Positions 26,075-34,833 of a stretch of DNA of 64,000 nt are shown here, one piece after another (positions within the stretch are counted from its first letter, which is position 1; every line of letters starts with the position of its first letter). A program made the position numbers and the translations under genes. A model generated the notes under the pieces. It did not search any database. It was given only the letters and a program-made list of their open reading frames with translations, and was not told where the DNA came from. The stretch comes from a virus, in IMG/VR virus record IMGVR_UViG_3300009151_000035, positions 83,554-147,553 of that record. One strand, written 5' to 3'.

Positions 26075-27213
26075 CTCCAAAAGAGATGTTAACCAACTCA
26101 TATTTTTGTCCCATGCCATGGTCTGGAATGATGTATAACTTCGATGGCGAAGTGAAAAACTGTATTCGTAGTGCCGGTAAACTTGGTAATATCAAGGAAC
26201 AACCTATACAGCAGATTTTGATTGATAACAACCGACCCAGGCAAGATCATATTGTAAACCAACAACCAGTGGCCACTTGCCATACTTGTTATGACCTTGA
26301 AGGTAGCAATACAGGTTTAAATATCATTAGCGATCGTGTGTTCTACATAAAAGAACTCAAGCACACTCCTACTTCTTTATATACTCCTGGAAATTTCGAC
26401 CTTCAAGCCATTGACGTAAGATGGACCAATCTTTGTAATTTTGCATGCGTCTACTGCGGCCCCATGTTCAGTAGCAAATGGGCCAGTGAGTTAAAAGTTG
26501 TTCAACATAGCCCTACTACAGATCAGATTGATCAGTTCAAACAATATGTGTTTGAACATGCTGCGCAACTCAAACATGTATATCTAGCCGGTGGTGAACC
26601 ACTGCTGATGAAAGAGAATTTAGAACTATTAGTGTTGTTAAAAAAAGTCAATCCAGATGTAAACCTGCGCATCAATACCAATCTTAGCAAAGTAGATACT
26701 CAGGTGTTTGATTTGGTATGCGGATTTAAAAACGTTCATTGGACGGTGAGTGTTGAAACTGTAGAACAAGAATTTGAATACATCAGATATGGCAGCAGTT
26801 GGATAGACTTCCAAGAAAATCTTAAAACAATCAAAAATTTGAATCATAAGATATCTTTTAACATGTTGCATTTTTTGCTAAATTATCAAAGCATATTTGG
26901 TTGTGTAGATCATTTGAAATCTTTGGGATTCCACAACAACAGTTTCATAATCGGAGCTTTACTTGACCCACTATACCTAAATGTTAGACATTTGCCAGAT
27001 CATGTGTTACACTCACTGAAATACACGCTGCAAGAAAAAATTAATCAACAACCAAAGTATCTCTTAGAACAAAGCTATCGAAATATGTTGAGCTATTTGA
27101 ATCAACCATTTGAAAAAAATCTAGCAGGAGCAATAGAAAAATTGCAGACGCTGGATCAAAGAAGAGGATTAGATAGTAAAACAATTTTTCAAAATTTATA
27201 CAACTTAATTTAA
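26071..27213 (+). CDS. Radical SAM protein with N-terminal SPASM/twitch-like domain (4 of 7)
   Basis: A 380-residue protein with the core motif CNFACVYC (Cys122, 126, 129) and AGGEP near residue 174. The N-terminal domain has CPMPW (Cys13), a Cys31 after F-D-G-E-V-K-N, LGN, and CHTC-type CxxC (70/73). The signature FEYIRYGSSWIDFQENL follows. It ends the start/stop-coupled run beginning at the sulfotransferase gene and lies 14 bases before uvsX. Confidence 0.88.
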   Translation: MTPKEMLTNSYFCPMPWSGMMYNFDGEVKNCIRSAGKLGNIKEQPIQQILIDNNRPRQDHIVNQQPVATCHTCYDLEGSNTGLNIISDRVFYIKELKHTPTSLYTPGNFDLQAIDVRWTNLCNFACVYCGPMFSSKWASELKVVQHSPTTDQIDQFKQYVFEHAAQLKHVYLAGGEPLLMKENLELLVLLKKVNPDVNLRINTNLSKVDTQVFDLVCGFKNVHWTVSVETVEQEFEYIRYGSSWIDFQENLKTIKNLNHKISFNMLHFLLNYQSIFGCVDHLKSLGFHNNSFIIGALLDPLYLNVRHLPDHVLHSLKYTLQEKINQQPKYLLEQSYRNMLSYLNQPFEKNLAGAIEKLQTLDQRRGLDSKTIFQNLYNLI

Positions 27214-27227
27214 AAAGGAAATAACCC

Positions 27228-28280
27228 ATGGGCAAACCATTTGATGTAAGCAAGTTCCGCAAGGAAATCACCAAAAGCATTGACGGACTTTCAATCGGCT
27301 TTAATGATCCAACAGACTGGATCTCCACAGGCAACTATGCCCTGAACTACTTGATCTCAGGCGACTTCAATCGTGGCATTCCACTGGGCAAAGTCACTGT
27401 ATTTGCCGGAGATTCAGGTGCGGGTAAAAGTTATATCTGCTCAGGTAATATTGTGAAGAACGCACAAGAGCAAGGTATCTTTGTGGTGCTGATTGACAGT
27501 GAAAACGCACTGGACGAAGACTGGCTCAAGGCACTTGGTGTGGATACAAGTGACAGCAAATTGCTAAAATTGAGCATGGCCATGATTGATGATGTGGCAA
27601 AGACTATCTCCACATTCATGAGTGACTACAAGGCCTTGCCAGATGGCGAGCGTCCCAAGGTTATGTTTGTGATTGACTCGTTGGGCATGTTGCTCACCCC
27701 CACAGACGTGAACCAATTTGATGCAGGCGAAATGAAGGGTGATCTAGGCCGTAAGCCCAAAGCTCTCACCGCCTTGGTGCGCAACTGTGTGAATATGTTT
27801 GGTTCATACAATGTGGGTTTGGTTTGTACCAACCACACATACGCAAGCCAGGATATGTTTGACCCAGATGATAAGATCTCAGGCGGTCAAGGTTTCATTT
27901 ACGCCAGCTCAATTGTTGTGGCTATGAAGAAGATGAAGCTGAAAGAGGACGAGGACGGCAACAAGATCACTGACGTGATGGGCATACGTGCTGGTTGCAA
28001 GGTCATGAAAACACGCTATGCCAAACCGTTTGAAGGTGTGCAAGTAAAGATCCCCTACACAACAGGCATGAGTCCGTACTCGGGACTTACTGACTTGATT
28101 GAGAAAAAAGGCCTGCTCAAGAAAGAAGGCAACAGCTTGGTATTCACCACAACCGAAGGCGAAATTATCAAGAAGTTCCGCAAAGGATGGGAACGTAACG
28201 ATGACAACTGCCTTGATACCGTAATGAAAGATTTTGCAAATATCAAGGAAGAAACAGTGTCAGACGCTGTTGAAGAATAA
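27228..28280 (+). CDS. uvsX: UvsX RecA-like recombinase
   Basis: Strand-exchange protein for recombination-dependent replication, 350 residues (T4 UvsX is 391). Walker A is GDSGAGKSY near residue 65, and Walker B ends in VMFVIDSLGML. The L2-type region and conserved VCTNHTYASQDMFDPDDK and ISGGQGFIYASSIVV match UvsX. A good AAAGGA site precedes the ATG. UvsY and an intervening 85-residue protein follow after one inserted radical SAM gene. Confidence 0.93.
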   Translation: MGKPFDVSKFRKEITKSIDGLSIGFNDPTDWISTGNYALNYLISGDFNRGIPLGKVTVFAGDSGAGKSYICSGNIVKNAQEQGIFVVLIDSENALDEDWLKALGVDTSDSKLLKLSMAMIDDVAKTISTFMSDYKALPDGERPKVMFVIDSLGMLLTPTDVNQFDAGEMKGDLGRKPKALTALVRNCVNMFGSYNVGLVCTNHTYASQDMFDPDDKISGGQGFIYASSIVVAMKKMKLKEDEDGNKITDVMGIRAGCKVMKTRYAKPFEGVQVKIPYTTGMSPYSGLTDLIEKKGLLKKEGNSLVFTTTEGEIIKKFRKGWERNDDNCLDTVMKDFANIKEETVSDAVEE

Positions 28281-29378
28281 TTGACTTATTGCTCTCAAAA
28301 GTTTTGGTGGCTTACGGTAGAACCCGAACGCCGCACAGTTGCCAGTTGCTGTGCAGCTACTCCGCAACGAGTAGATTCTACAACAACAGATTTGTTTAAT
28401 ATTGTTGAGTTTCAGCAAGACAGGCAAAACATGCTTGAGGGCAATCAAGTCAGCAGTTGCGAGGCAACTTGTTGGCAACCAGAAAGGCAAGGAAGACTTA
28501 GTAGACGATTGGTAATGCACAGTGATCAAGTAACGCATACTAATATTGAATGCATGCCAACTACATTGCATATTGTTCTTGGTAGTGATTGTAATCTAAC
28601 TTGCAGTTATTGTTGTAAACAGTATAGCACTGCTTGGTTGAGAGATATTGAAAATAATGGCGTATATTTTGATCAAGAAAGATTTCGAGTAAACATCAGT
28701 GACAAGGTTGTATCTAAATTAGGACAAAAAGCCATCAAAGGAAGTAAATCCTATTTAGGCATTTTAGATTCTGTTATGCAATACAAACATGCAGACACTA
28801 TTGAAATTACTGGCGGCGAACCTTTTTTATATAACGGGCTTGTTGATATTGTAAGTGGTTTTCGACGTTCAAATATTTTTACAGGACTGGGTGTTAGCCC
28901 GACAAGATTTCGAAGAATATTAGATCAGTTACCTCGCACAACCACGTTGACAGTGAGTGCAGAAAATATCGAAGCCTTGTATGAATTCAATCGGTATGGC
29001 AACTCATGGGATCAGTTCCAGGAAAATTTACAAACAATAAGAGAATTTGGATTTGACTATCAGTTTTGTAGTGTGATCAGCAACACCACCATTCAAGGAT
29101 TCAGACAATTTTTAGATTGGTCCGGAGATCGCAAAATTATAATTAACCCATGCAGTGATCCTGATTACCAAAGTGCATCAGTGCTAGATGACGAAACCAA
29201 AGAACTTGTAAATTCTTGTAAATATGACCGTTACGATGATATCGTAACACAGTGTATAAACGCAGCTACCAATGATTACCAAGTCACTCAGTTTAAACAA
29301 TATATAAAAGAATTTGCGAAAAGAAGAGCATTGTCATTTGATGCTTTTCCGCAAAGTTTTCAAAAGTGGATCAATTAG
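28281..29378 (+). CDS. Radical SAM protein with N-terminal SPASM/twitch-like domain (5 of 7)
   Basis: A 365-residue protein starting with TTG directly after the uvsX stop (TAATTG), the same junction as at 12828. The core motif is CNLTCSYC (Cys104, 108, 111), with an extra Cys112, and TGGEP near residue 179. The N-terminal domain has Cys4, a CC pair (23/24) and C-x3-C (60/64). The shared signature is LYEFNRYGNSWDQFQENL. It lies between uvsX and the small gene preceding uvsY, so it separates a normally tight T4 recombination cluster. Confidence 0.86.
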   Translation: MTYCSQKFWWLTVEPERRTVASCCAATPQRVDSTTTDLFNIVEFQQDRQNMLEGNQVSSCEATCWQPERQGRLSRRLVMHSDQVTHTNIECMPTTLHIVLGSDCNLTCSYCCKQYSTAWLRDIENNGVYFDQERFRVNISDKVVSKLGQKAIKGSKSYLGILDSVMQYKHADTIEITGGEPFLYNGLVDIVSGFRRSNIFTGLGVSPTRFRRILDQLPRTTTLTVSAENIEALYEFNRYGNSWDQFQENLQTIREFGFDYQFCSVISNTTIQGFRQFLDWSGDRKIIINPCSDPDYQSASVLDDETKELVNSCKYDRYDDIVTQCINAATNDYQVTQFKQYIKEFAKRRALSFDAFPQSFQKWIN

Positions 29379-29390
29379 TAAAGGAAAAAT

Positions 29391-29648
29391 ATGGAAACAA
29401 TCGTAAGTGAAATCTGGAGCGAACTCAAGCGGTTTGTAAACACTGTTGATCGAGCCGAGGCGGCAGAGACTGTGGTGCAAATCTTAATGGACAATGATAG
29501 TGATGTAGAAGATATCCGCAACGCTTTCAAAGGTGATACTGATATCAAACGAGCACTCACAGCATATCTTGACAACGACAAAGACTATGCTGAAGACGAA
29601 GAAGATCCTGAAGAAGAGGATTACAACGAAGACGACTGGGAAAATTAA
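29391..29648 (+). CDS. Small acidic protein, unknown
   Basis: An 85-residue protein with a helical N-terminal part (IWSELKRFVNTVDRAEAAETV) and a very acidic tail (about 20 Asp/Glu in the last 27 residues). An AAAGGA site lies just upstream and its stop touches the uvsY ATG. Position next to uvsY and the acidic tail suggest a role in replication or recombination, perhaps a DNA mimic or protein-interaction factor. I do not recognise the family. Confidence 0.6.
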   Translation: METIVSEIWSELKRFVNTVDRAEAAETVVQILMDNDSDVEDIRNAFKGDTDIKRALTAYLDNDKDYAEDEEDPEEEDYNEDDWEN

Positions 29649-30100
29649 TGTGGTATAGTCGAGTAGTGGCTGGGCTTGATGCTATTCCAGATTTTATAGC
29701 ACACTACGAGCGTGAAATAACTGACGCTAAAAAAGACTGCCGCATTGCTGGCATTGTTGAAAAAAACATAACAGCACTCCCGGGTATTACTGAGTTTAGA
29801 TACAACCAGCTTCAAGAGATTGAAGCTGTGTTGAACTATCTCAACATCCAACTGCGCAAGATACGCAGAAAACACTTTCAAAAATACCTGGAAGGCTATG
29901 CCCGTGCGCTTACTTCACGAGATGCTGAAAAGTATGTGGATGGTGAGGACGAAGTGATTGACTACGAAACCATAATCAACGAAGTGGCATACTTGCGCAA
30001 TCGTTGGTTGGGCATCATGAAGGGTCTGGATACCAAGCAGTGGCAAATGGGTCACATTGTTCGTCTAAGAACTGCTGGCATGGAAGACATCCAGGTGTGA
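29648..30100 (+). CDS. uvsY: UvsY recombination mediator
   Basis: A 150-residue helical protein that loads UvsX on gp32-covered ssDNA. Supporting features are the basic helix KIRRKHFQKYLEGYARALTS, the region DAEKYVDGEDEVIDYETIIN, and the C-terminal block YLRNRWLGIMKGLDTKQWQ. It ends RLRTAGMEDIQV, which corresponds in place to the conserved end of T4-like UvsY. It lies close behind uvsX. Overlap with the next gene is GTGA. Confidence 0.8.
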   Translation: MWYSRVVAGLDAIPDFIAHYEREITDAKKDCRIAGIVEKNITALPGITEFRYNQLQEIEAVLNYLNIQLRKIRRKHFQKYLEGYARALTSRDAEKYVDGEDEVIDYETIINEVAYLRNRWLGIMKGLDTKQWQMGHIVRLRTAGMEDIQV

Positions 30101-30300
30101 AACAAGACTATTTTGATTGGAAAAATCAACAGGCTGTAAACAATCAAGAACAACTTGAATTGCAATGGCAACAAGTTCGCAGCCAGTTGACTCTCGAAGA
30201 ATTGGCCTGGCAAAATGATCTAGAAGAAATACAACTTGTATTGTTGATTGTTCTAGTCGCAAGTTGGATTGCATACTGGTATTTTTCGGTACACTTGTAA
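30097..30300 (+). CDS. Small single-pass membrane protein
   Basis: A 67-residue protein starting with GTG overlapping the uvsY stop. A charged, Gln-rich N-terminal helix (NNQEQLELQWQQVRSQLTLEELAW) precedes one C-terminal membrane segment (LVLLIVLVASWIAYWYF). The tail-anchored layout could serve a holin-like, spanin-like or host-interaction role; nothing decides this. Confidence 0.5.
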   Translation: MKQDYFDWKNQQAVNNQEQLELQWQQVRSQLTLEELAWQNDLEEIQLVLLIVLVASWIAYWYFSVHL

Positions 30301-30320
30301 TTACAGTGATACATAACAGT

Positions 30321-31082
30321 ATGAAAATTGCACTTGTCACCGGCGGCTTTGACCCGCTACACTCCGGGCACATTGCCTATTTCAAAGCAGCACGCACACT
30401 GGGCGACATGCTGATTGTGGGTCTCAATTCGGATGAATGGCTCACACGCAAAAAAGGTCGGCCGTTTATGCCGTGGACAGAAAGATTGTGTGTGATAAAC
30501 AATCTTGCCATGGTAGATGAAGTTTACACCTTTGATGATTCAGACGGTTCTGCATGTCATTTTATACAGCAGATTCGAGCACACTATCCTGATGCTGACC
30601 TTGTGTTTGCCAATGGCGGCGATCGTACACACACAAACATTCCAGAGATGGATGTTAAAGATAGCAATTTAGAATTTGCATTTGGTGTAGGCGGATCCAA
30701 CAAAACAAATTCAAGCTCGTGGATTTTGGAAGATTGGAAAAAGCCTCGGACTCAACGAGCTTGGGGGTATTATCGTGTGCTACACGAAGTCGGCGCCAAC
30801 ACCAAGCTGAAAGAACTCACAGTCACACCTAAAACTTGCCTGAGCATGCAACGACATGACAAGCGAGCAGAGTTTTGGTTTGTGGCCGAAGGTGAAGCCA
30901 CAGTATACACACTGGATTCTAGTACCGATAGAGATGTTAAAGACCATCTTACTGTACATGAGTCATGTTGGATCAACCGTAACGAATGGCATCAACTGTG
31001 CAATGAAACTGATCGCCCACTTCGACTGATTGAAATACAGTTTGGCGAAGATTGTGTGGAAGAAGATATCGAACGCCTATGA
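30321..31082 (+). CDS. Cytidylyltransferase-cupin fusion (sugar-nucleotide enzyme)
   Basis: A 253-residue two-domain protein. The N-terminal domain is a HIGH-superfamily nucleotidyltransferase: GGFDPLHSGH (HSGH at residues 14-17), GLNSDEWLTRKKG, a PWTERLCVI helix, and a C-terminal TNSSSWIL that stands for the ISSTxxI motif. This resembles glycerol-3-phosphate cytidylyltransferase or the RfaE/HldE C-terminal domain. The second domain (about residue 150 on) is a cupin like the C-terminal part of type II mannose-6-phosphate isomerase: WGYYRVLHEVG, LSMQRHDKRAEFWFVAEGEA. It probably makes an activated sugar for the adjacent transferases. Start 30321 is chosen because the fold begins there. Confidence 0.75.
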   Translation: MKIALVTGGFDPLHSGHIAYFKAARTLGDMLIVGLNSDEWLTRKKGRPFMPWTERLCVINNLAMVDEVYTFDDSDGSACHFIQQIRAHYPDADLVFANGGDRTHTNIPEMDVKDSNLEFAFGVGGSNKTNSSSWILEDWKKPRTQRAWGYYRVLHEVGANTKLKELTVTPKTCLSMQRHDKRAEFWFVAEGEATVYTLDSSTDRDVKDHLTVHESCWINRNEWHQLCNETDRPLRLIEIQFGEDCVEEDIERL

Positions 31083-31759
31083 AGCCAATTCCAATTTTCG
31101 TAGGGTATGATCCAAGAGAAGCCATTGCATATCATACCTGTGTAAATTCAATCATACGCAACAGCAGTCAACCTGTGGCCATTGTGCCTGTGGCACTAAA
31201 TTTGTTTCGAGACTACAGCGAAACACACACAGACGGAAGCAATCATTTTATCTACACACGATTCCTTGTGCCCCATCTCATGCAATACGAAGGCTGGGCA
31301 GTATTCATTGACGGCGATATGATTGTGCGTGGAGACATTGCAGAACTTTGGAACTTGAGGCAACTTGACAAAGATGTCATGGTAGTCAAACATAATTACA
31401 AAACCAGCCGGACCGAAAAGTACCTTGGCGCCAAAAACGAAGACTATCCATGCAAGAACTGGTCAAGTGTTATACTGTGGAATTGCAACAGCCATCCCAA
31501 TAGACGTCTCACACCAGAATTCGTGCAAAAGTCCACTGGCGCCGAACTGCATAGATTCACATGGCTAAAGGACGAACGCATAGGCGAATTGCCTCCAGAA
31601 TGGAATTGGTTGCCTGATGAATACGGGCCAAACCCCGCGGCCAAGCTCTTGCATTATACCTTGGGCACTCCATGCTTTCACGAGTTTGCTGATACACCAC
31701 AAGGCAACGAGTGGCACCGGGAACGCATGCTTACAGAATATTGTCAACAACGCATATGA
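31079..31759 (+). CDS. Glycosyltransferase, GT-A fold (GT8-like)
   Basis: A 226-residue protein starting at an ATGA overlap. PIFVGYDPREAIAYHTC is the N-terminal nucleotide-binding strand. The metal-binding DxD is in WAVFIDGDMIVRGDIAELW. A conserved KNWSSVILWNC block and the terminal LLHYTLGTPCF resemble the His/Gly metal-ligand region of GT8 enzymes. It would transfer a sugar from a nucleotide-sugar. It is the first of a coupled run of transferases. Confidence 0.75.
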   Translation: MKPIPIFVGYDPREAIAYHTCVNSIIRNSSQPVAIVPVALNLFRDYSETHTDGSNHFIYTRFLVPHLMQYEGWAVFIDGDMIVRGDIAELWNLRQLDKDVMVVKHNYKTSRTEKYLGAKNEDYPCKNWSSVILWNCNSHPNRRLTPEFVQKSTGAELHRFTWLKDERIGELPPEWNWLPDEYGPNPAAKLLHYTLGTPCFHEFADTPQGNEWHRERMLTEYCQQRI

Positions 31760-32517
31760 TTTTTTTAAGCAAAAATGGCAAGGATGAATACATTAACATG
31801 CTTGCGTATGGCTGTGGACAACAACCAGTCGCTGATTTTGATTATGATGCCAGTGACCAACCTATAGTTTTGCGTGGTATCTTAAAACACAAAATAATGA
31901 AACGCTGTTGGCACGACAAGCGAGATTTTTATTACGTAGACACTGGATACTTTGGCAACGGTCGATGGAAGCAATGGCATCGCATTGTAAAAAATAATTT
32001 GCAGTTGACAGAGATACAGAATAGCCCGGGAGACCGTTGGGAAAAACATGGACTCAAATTTCAACCATGGCGACAAGGCCGCAATATTGTGGTGGCTGCA
32101 CCTGATGAGAAACCTTGTAAATTTTATGAGATAGATCTCAATACTTGGATAGAACAAACAGTTGCCATAATTCGACAACATACTGACAGACCAGTAGTAG
32201 TAAGACAACGATCTCCCAAACGCATAGACAGAATAACCACAGATACCCTAGCACAAGCTCTAACAGATGCACATGCCTTGGTCACATTCAATTCTAATGC
32301 TGCAACCGAAAGTATATTATTAGGAGTTCCTGTATTTACTCTTGCTCCTAACGCTGCTGGACCAGTTGGATTGCAAGATCTATCGCAAATTGAAAAGCCG
32401 TATTATCCCGATCAGGATAAATTACATGCATGGGCCTGTCATTTAGCTTATGGACAGTTTCATAACGACGAACTTAGTGACGGCACAGCCGCTAGAATAT
32501 TATTTGAACATGACTAA
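31756..32517 (+). CDS. Capsule-type transferase-like protein (paralogue A)
   Basis: A 253-residue protein. The C-terminal half has W-I-E-Q-T-V-A-I-I-R-Q-H-T-D-R-P-VVVRQRSP, ALVTFNSNAATES, and LGVPVFTLAPNA. This is the GT-B-like layout of capsule and teichoic-acid transferases (RP-x-x-x-R-x-H/S-P, then N-S, then G-x-P-V). Two more proteins in this island (33246 and 36469) share this order. Start 31756 overlaps the preceding stop by four bases. Confidence 0.55.
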   Translation: MIFLSKNGKDEYINMLAYGCGQQPVADFDYDASDQPIVLRGILKHKIMKRCWHDKRDFYYVDTGYFGNGRWKQWHRIVKNNLQLTEIQNSPGDRWEKHGLKFQPWRQGRNIVVAAPDEKPCKFYEIDLNTWIEQTVAIIRQHTDRPVVVRQRSPKRIDRITTDTLAQALTDAHALVTFNSNAATESILLGVPVFTLAPNAAGPVGLQDLSQIEKPYYPDQDKLHAWACHLAYGQFHNDELSDGTAARILFEHD

Positions 32518-33271
32518 ATTTGCAGTAGTTACCAGTATGGATCATGCATATTATGAAAAATGCGGGCGTGCCTGCATCGAAAGTTTCAATCAGTATTGGC
32601 CCAACAGCATACCCTTGTATGTGTATGATGAAGGCATTCAAGATCGACCTAAACATAAAACGGTACACTATCAACCCTGGACAGATCTTGGAAAAGACTA
32701 TAAAGAGTTCATTGCAGGACCTTGGACCTCTAGAACTATCACTTTTGCTAAAAAAGCATTCAGTATCATGGCAGGTGCTCGGGATATAGATTGCGATAGG
32801 TTAATTTGGCTGGACGCTGATGTAGTTACACTACAAGAGATAAATCAACATCTTTTGGATTTGATTTCTCCCCCAGAGATATTGAGCACACATTATGGTG
32901 TGATGCATCCTTGGCCCAGCGACACTGATCAAACTAGATTTAGTTTTAGTTGCGAAACTGGTTTTTTTATATTGAATCGCCGACATGCCATGTTTGAGAC
33001 CATGATGAATCAATATCAAGATTGGTATGTGACCGGCAGAGGAAATGAGTTACGAAGATTTTATGATGGCGAAGTTTATGGAGCAGTAATCAAAGAAATG
33101 GAAAATCAAGGTGCTAGAGTTATGGAACTAAATCCGGAACAGCGACACAGAACACCTATTCCTCGCAGTGTAATGGCTCCTTATATCATGCACTACAAGG
33201 CTGGAGCGAAAGAACCTTTTAACAGCGAAATGCTGTTACAGCATCATGGCATCAGTAGCAGTATATCATAA
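32510..33271 (+). CDS. Glycosyltransferase, GT-A type
   Basis: A 253-residue protein. FAVVTSMDHAYYEKCGRACI and FNQYWP form the N-terminal strand-helix. The DxD motif is LIWLDADVVTLQEI. CETGFFILN and YDGEVYGAVIKEM follow, as in phage-encoded GT-A enzymes. It is similar in order and motifs to the minus-strand gene at 35648-36457, so the two are probably paralogues. Start 32510 overlaps the previous gene by eight bases. Confidence 0.7.
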   Translation: MTKFAVVTSMDHAYYEKCGRACIESFNQYWPNSIPLYVYDEGIQDRPKHKTVHYQPWTDLGKDYKEFIAGPWTSRTITFAKKAFSIMAGARDIDCDRLIWLDADVVTLQEINQHLLDLISPPEILSTHYGVMHPWPSDTDQTRFSFSCETGFFILNRRHAMFETMMNQYQDWYVTGRGNELRRFYDGEVYGAVIKEMENQGARVMELNPEQRHRTPIPRSVMAPYIMHYKAGAKEPFNSEMLLQHHGISSSIS

Positions 33272-34157
33272 GTCGGTTCCTTCAAGTAATAAAAATCTTG
33301 AGAAGCCTTTGATTTTGACCAACTTTTCTCAAGGTGTAAAAAGAACTGGCGATGTAGTAATTGATGTGCAAGGATATGAGTGTGTGTCAACAGATGTTGG
33401 CATGATACAAGGTTGGGTACACGCTCTAACAGATACTCCGCATTTGAAGTTGCGTCACTCAGCGATACTATCACATCGCAGCATTGTTGCAGCAGATAGC
33501 AATTTATTCTTGTACAAAAACAGTACCAACCCAGGAAATTATTTGCGATACAGCTTCAATGGTATTTTTCCTAATTCTGGAATTTACTGTGATGATCAAG
33601 TTGATCCTGCAAGATGGCAGCAAATACAACGCAATCTCAATCTTGCTGTAAAAGACTATAGGAAATCAGGACAACACATTTTGCTATGCTTACAACGTAA
33701 CGGTGGTTGGAGTATGGCCGGACTTGATGTAGTTGCGTGGACACTAGATACTATTAACACTTTAAGAAAACATACTTCTAGACCAATTGTGATTCGTGCT
33801 CATCCGGGAGATAAGTCAAGTAAGAATTATGTAAAACAATTGCAGGGACTTGTAAATGTAAATATCAGTGAACCGGGAAGAACCATTGAACAAGATTTAG
33901 TTGACTGTTGGGCAGTGATCAATTACAATTCCAGTTCCGTGGTTGGTGCTGCCATAGAAGGATATCCAGTATTTGTAACTGATCCTGTCCGTAGCCAATG
34001 CAAAGATATCGCCAACACTGATCTGGCCCAAATTGAAAATCCAGTATTGTATGACAGACAGTCTTGGTTGGAACGCATATCCATGTTCCACTGGAATTTT
34101 CAAGAACTCAGCAATGGTGCATGTTGGACACACATGCGAAAATGGATCAATAAGTAA
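33246..34157 (+). CDS. Capsule-type transferase-like protein (paralogue B)
   Basis: A 303-residue protein related in its C-terminal half to the products at 31756 and 36469. The shared order is VVAWTLDTINTL, HTSRPIVIRAHPGDKS, AVINYNSSSVVGAAIEGYPV and IENPVLYDRQSWLERI, ending in FQELSNGACWTHMRKWI. The R-x-H-P and N-S-S pair resembles capsule polysaccharide and CDP-glycerol transferases. It starts 26 bases inside the previous gene. Donor and acceptor cannot be inferred. Confidence 0.55.
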   Translation: MASVAVYHKSVPSSNKNLEKPLILTNFSQGVKRTGDVVIDVQGYECVSTDVGMIQGWVHALTDTPHLKLRHSAILSHRSIVAADSNLFLYKNSTNPGNYLRYSFNGIFPNSGIYCDDQVDPARWQQIQRNLNLAVKDYRKSGQHILLCLQRNGGWSMAGLDVVAWTLDTINTLRKHTSRPIVIRAHPGDKSSKNYVKQLQGLVNVNISEPGRTIEQDLVDCWAVINYNSSSVVGAAIEGYPVFVTDPVRSQCKDIANTDLAQIENPVLYDRQSWLERISMFHWNFQELSNGACWTHMRKWINK

Positions 34158-34161
34158 CAAC

Positions 34162-34833
34162 ATGACACATATAATTAACGATTTACAATTTCCGTTTGAA
34201 GACTACTTTCAGAAACATTCTGGAAATATTTTATTATTTGGCAAAGCTTCTAGAGATGTGGCACTGACCCATGTTAAAAATTATCGCACAGTTGTGGACA
34301 TTGGTGCTCACGTTGGTATCAGCGTTCATTGTTGGGCGCCACTGTTTGAACAAGTGATAGCATTTGAGCCAATGGTCGATCATTACGAGTGTCTGATGGA
34401 GAATACAAAGAAATTTTCAAATGTAACTGTACACAATTGTGCAATGTCAAATCAAAACGCCATGCTCAAAGGTGCGTATCGCACACTCAAGAATTCGGGT
34501 AGTTTTCAATTGGTAGACGACGAGTTTATTAGAACTAATCGTAAACAAACAACTATCTATAACATTCCTAGTCGCAGATTAGATGAGTTTGAATTAACTG
34601 ATGTTGACCTTATTAAAGTGGATGTGGAGGGCTGGGAGTTTGAAGTACTCAAAGGCGCCCAGGAAACAATAAGTCGTTGCCGTCCTACTTTAATGATCGA
34701 ATTCACTGGCGGCGGTGCTCGTAAAAGCATGACCAGTTACAATGTTGACGAATATCAAAAATTAATTGATGATCTTGGATACCATTCAGTAGCCAGTGTA
34801 GACGACGATACAATATACATTCCCAATGATTGA
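34162..34833 (+). CDS. FkbM-family methyltransferase
   Basis: A 223-residue SAM-dependent methyltransferase. Motif I is VVDIGAHVGISVHC, and the acidic ribose-binding residue sits in VIAFEPMVDHYE. The FkbM signature follows: SRRLDEFELTDVDLIKVDVEG, then WEFEVLKGAQETI and PTLMIEFTGG. This family O-methylates sugars and polyketides, often in surface-glycan clusters, which fits its neighbours. Start 34162 lies just after the preceding stop. Confidence 0.88.
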   Translation: MTHIINDLQFPFEDYFQKHSGNILLFGKASRDVALTHVKNYRTVVDIGAHVGISVHCWAPLFEQVIAFEPMVDHYECLMENTKKFSNVTVHNCAMSNQNAMLKGAYRTLKNSGSFQLVDDEFIRTNRKQTTIYNIPSRRLDEFELTDVDLIKVDVEGWEFEVLKGAQETISRCRPTLMIEFTGGGARKSMTSYNVDEYQKLIDDLGYHSVASVDDDTIYIPND

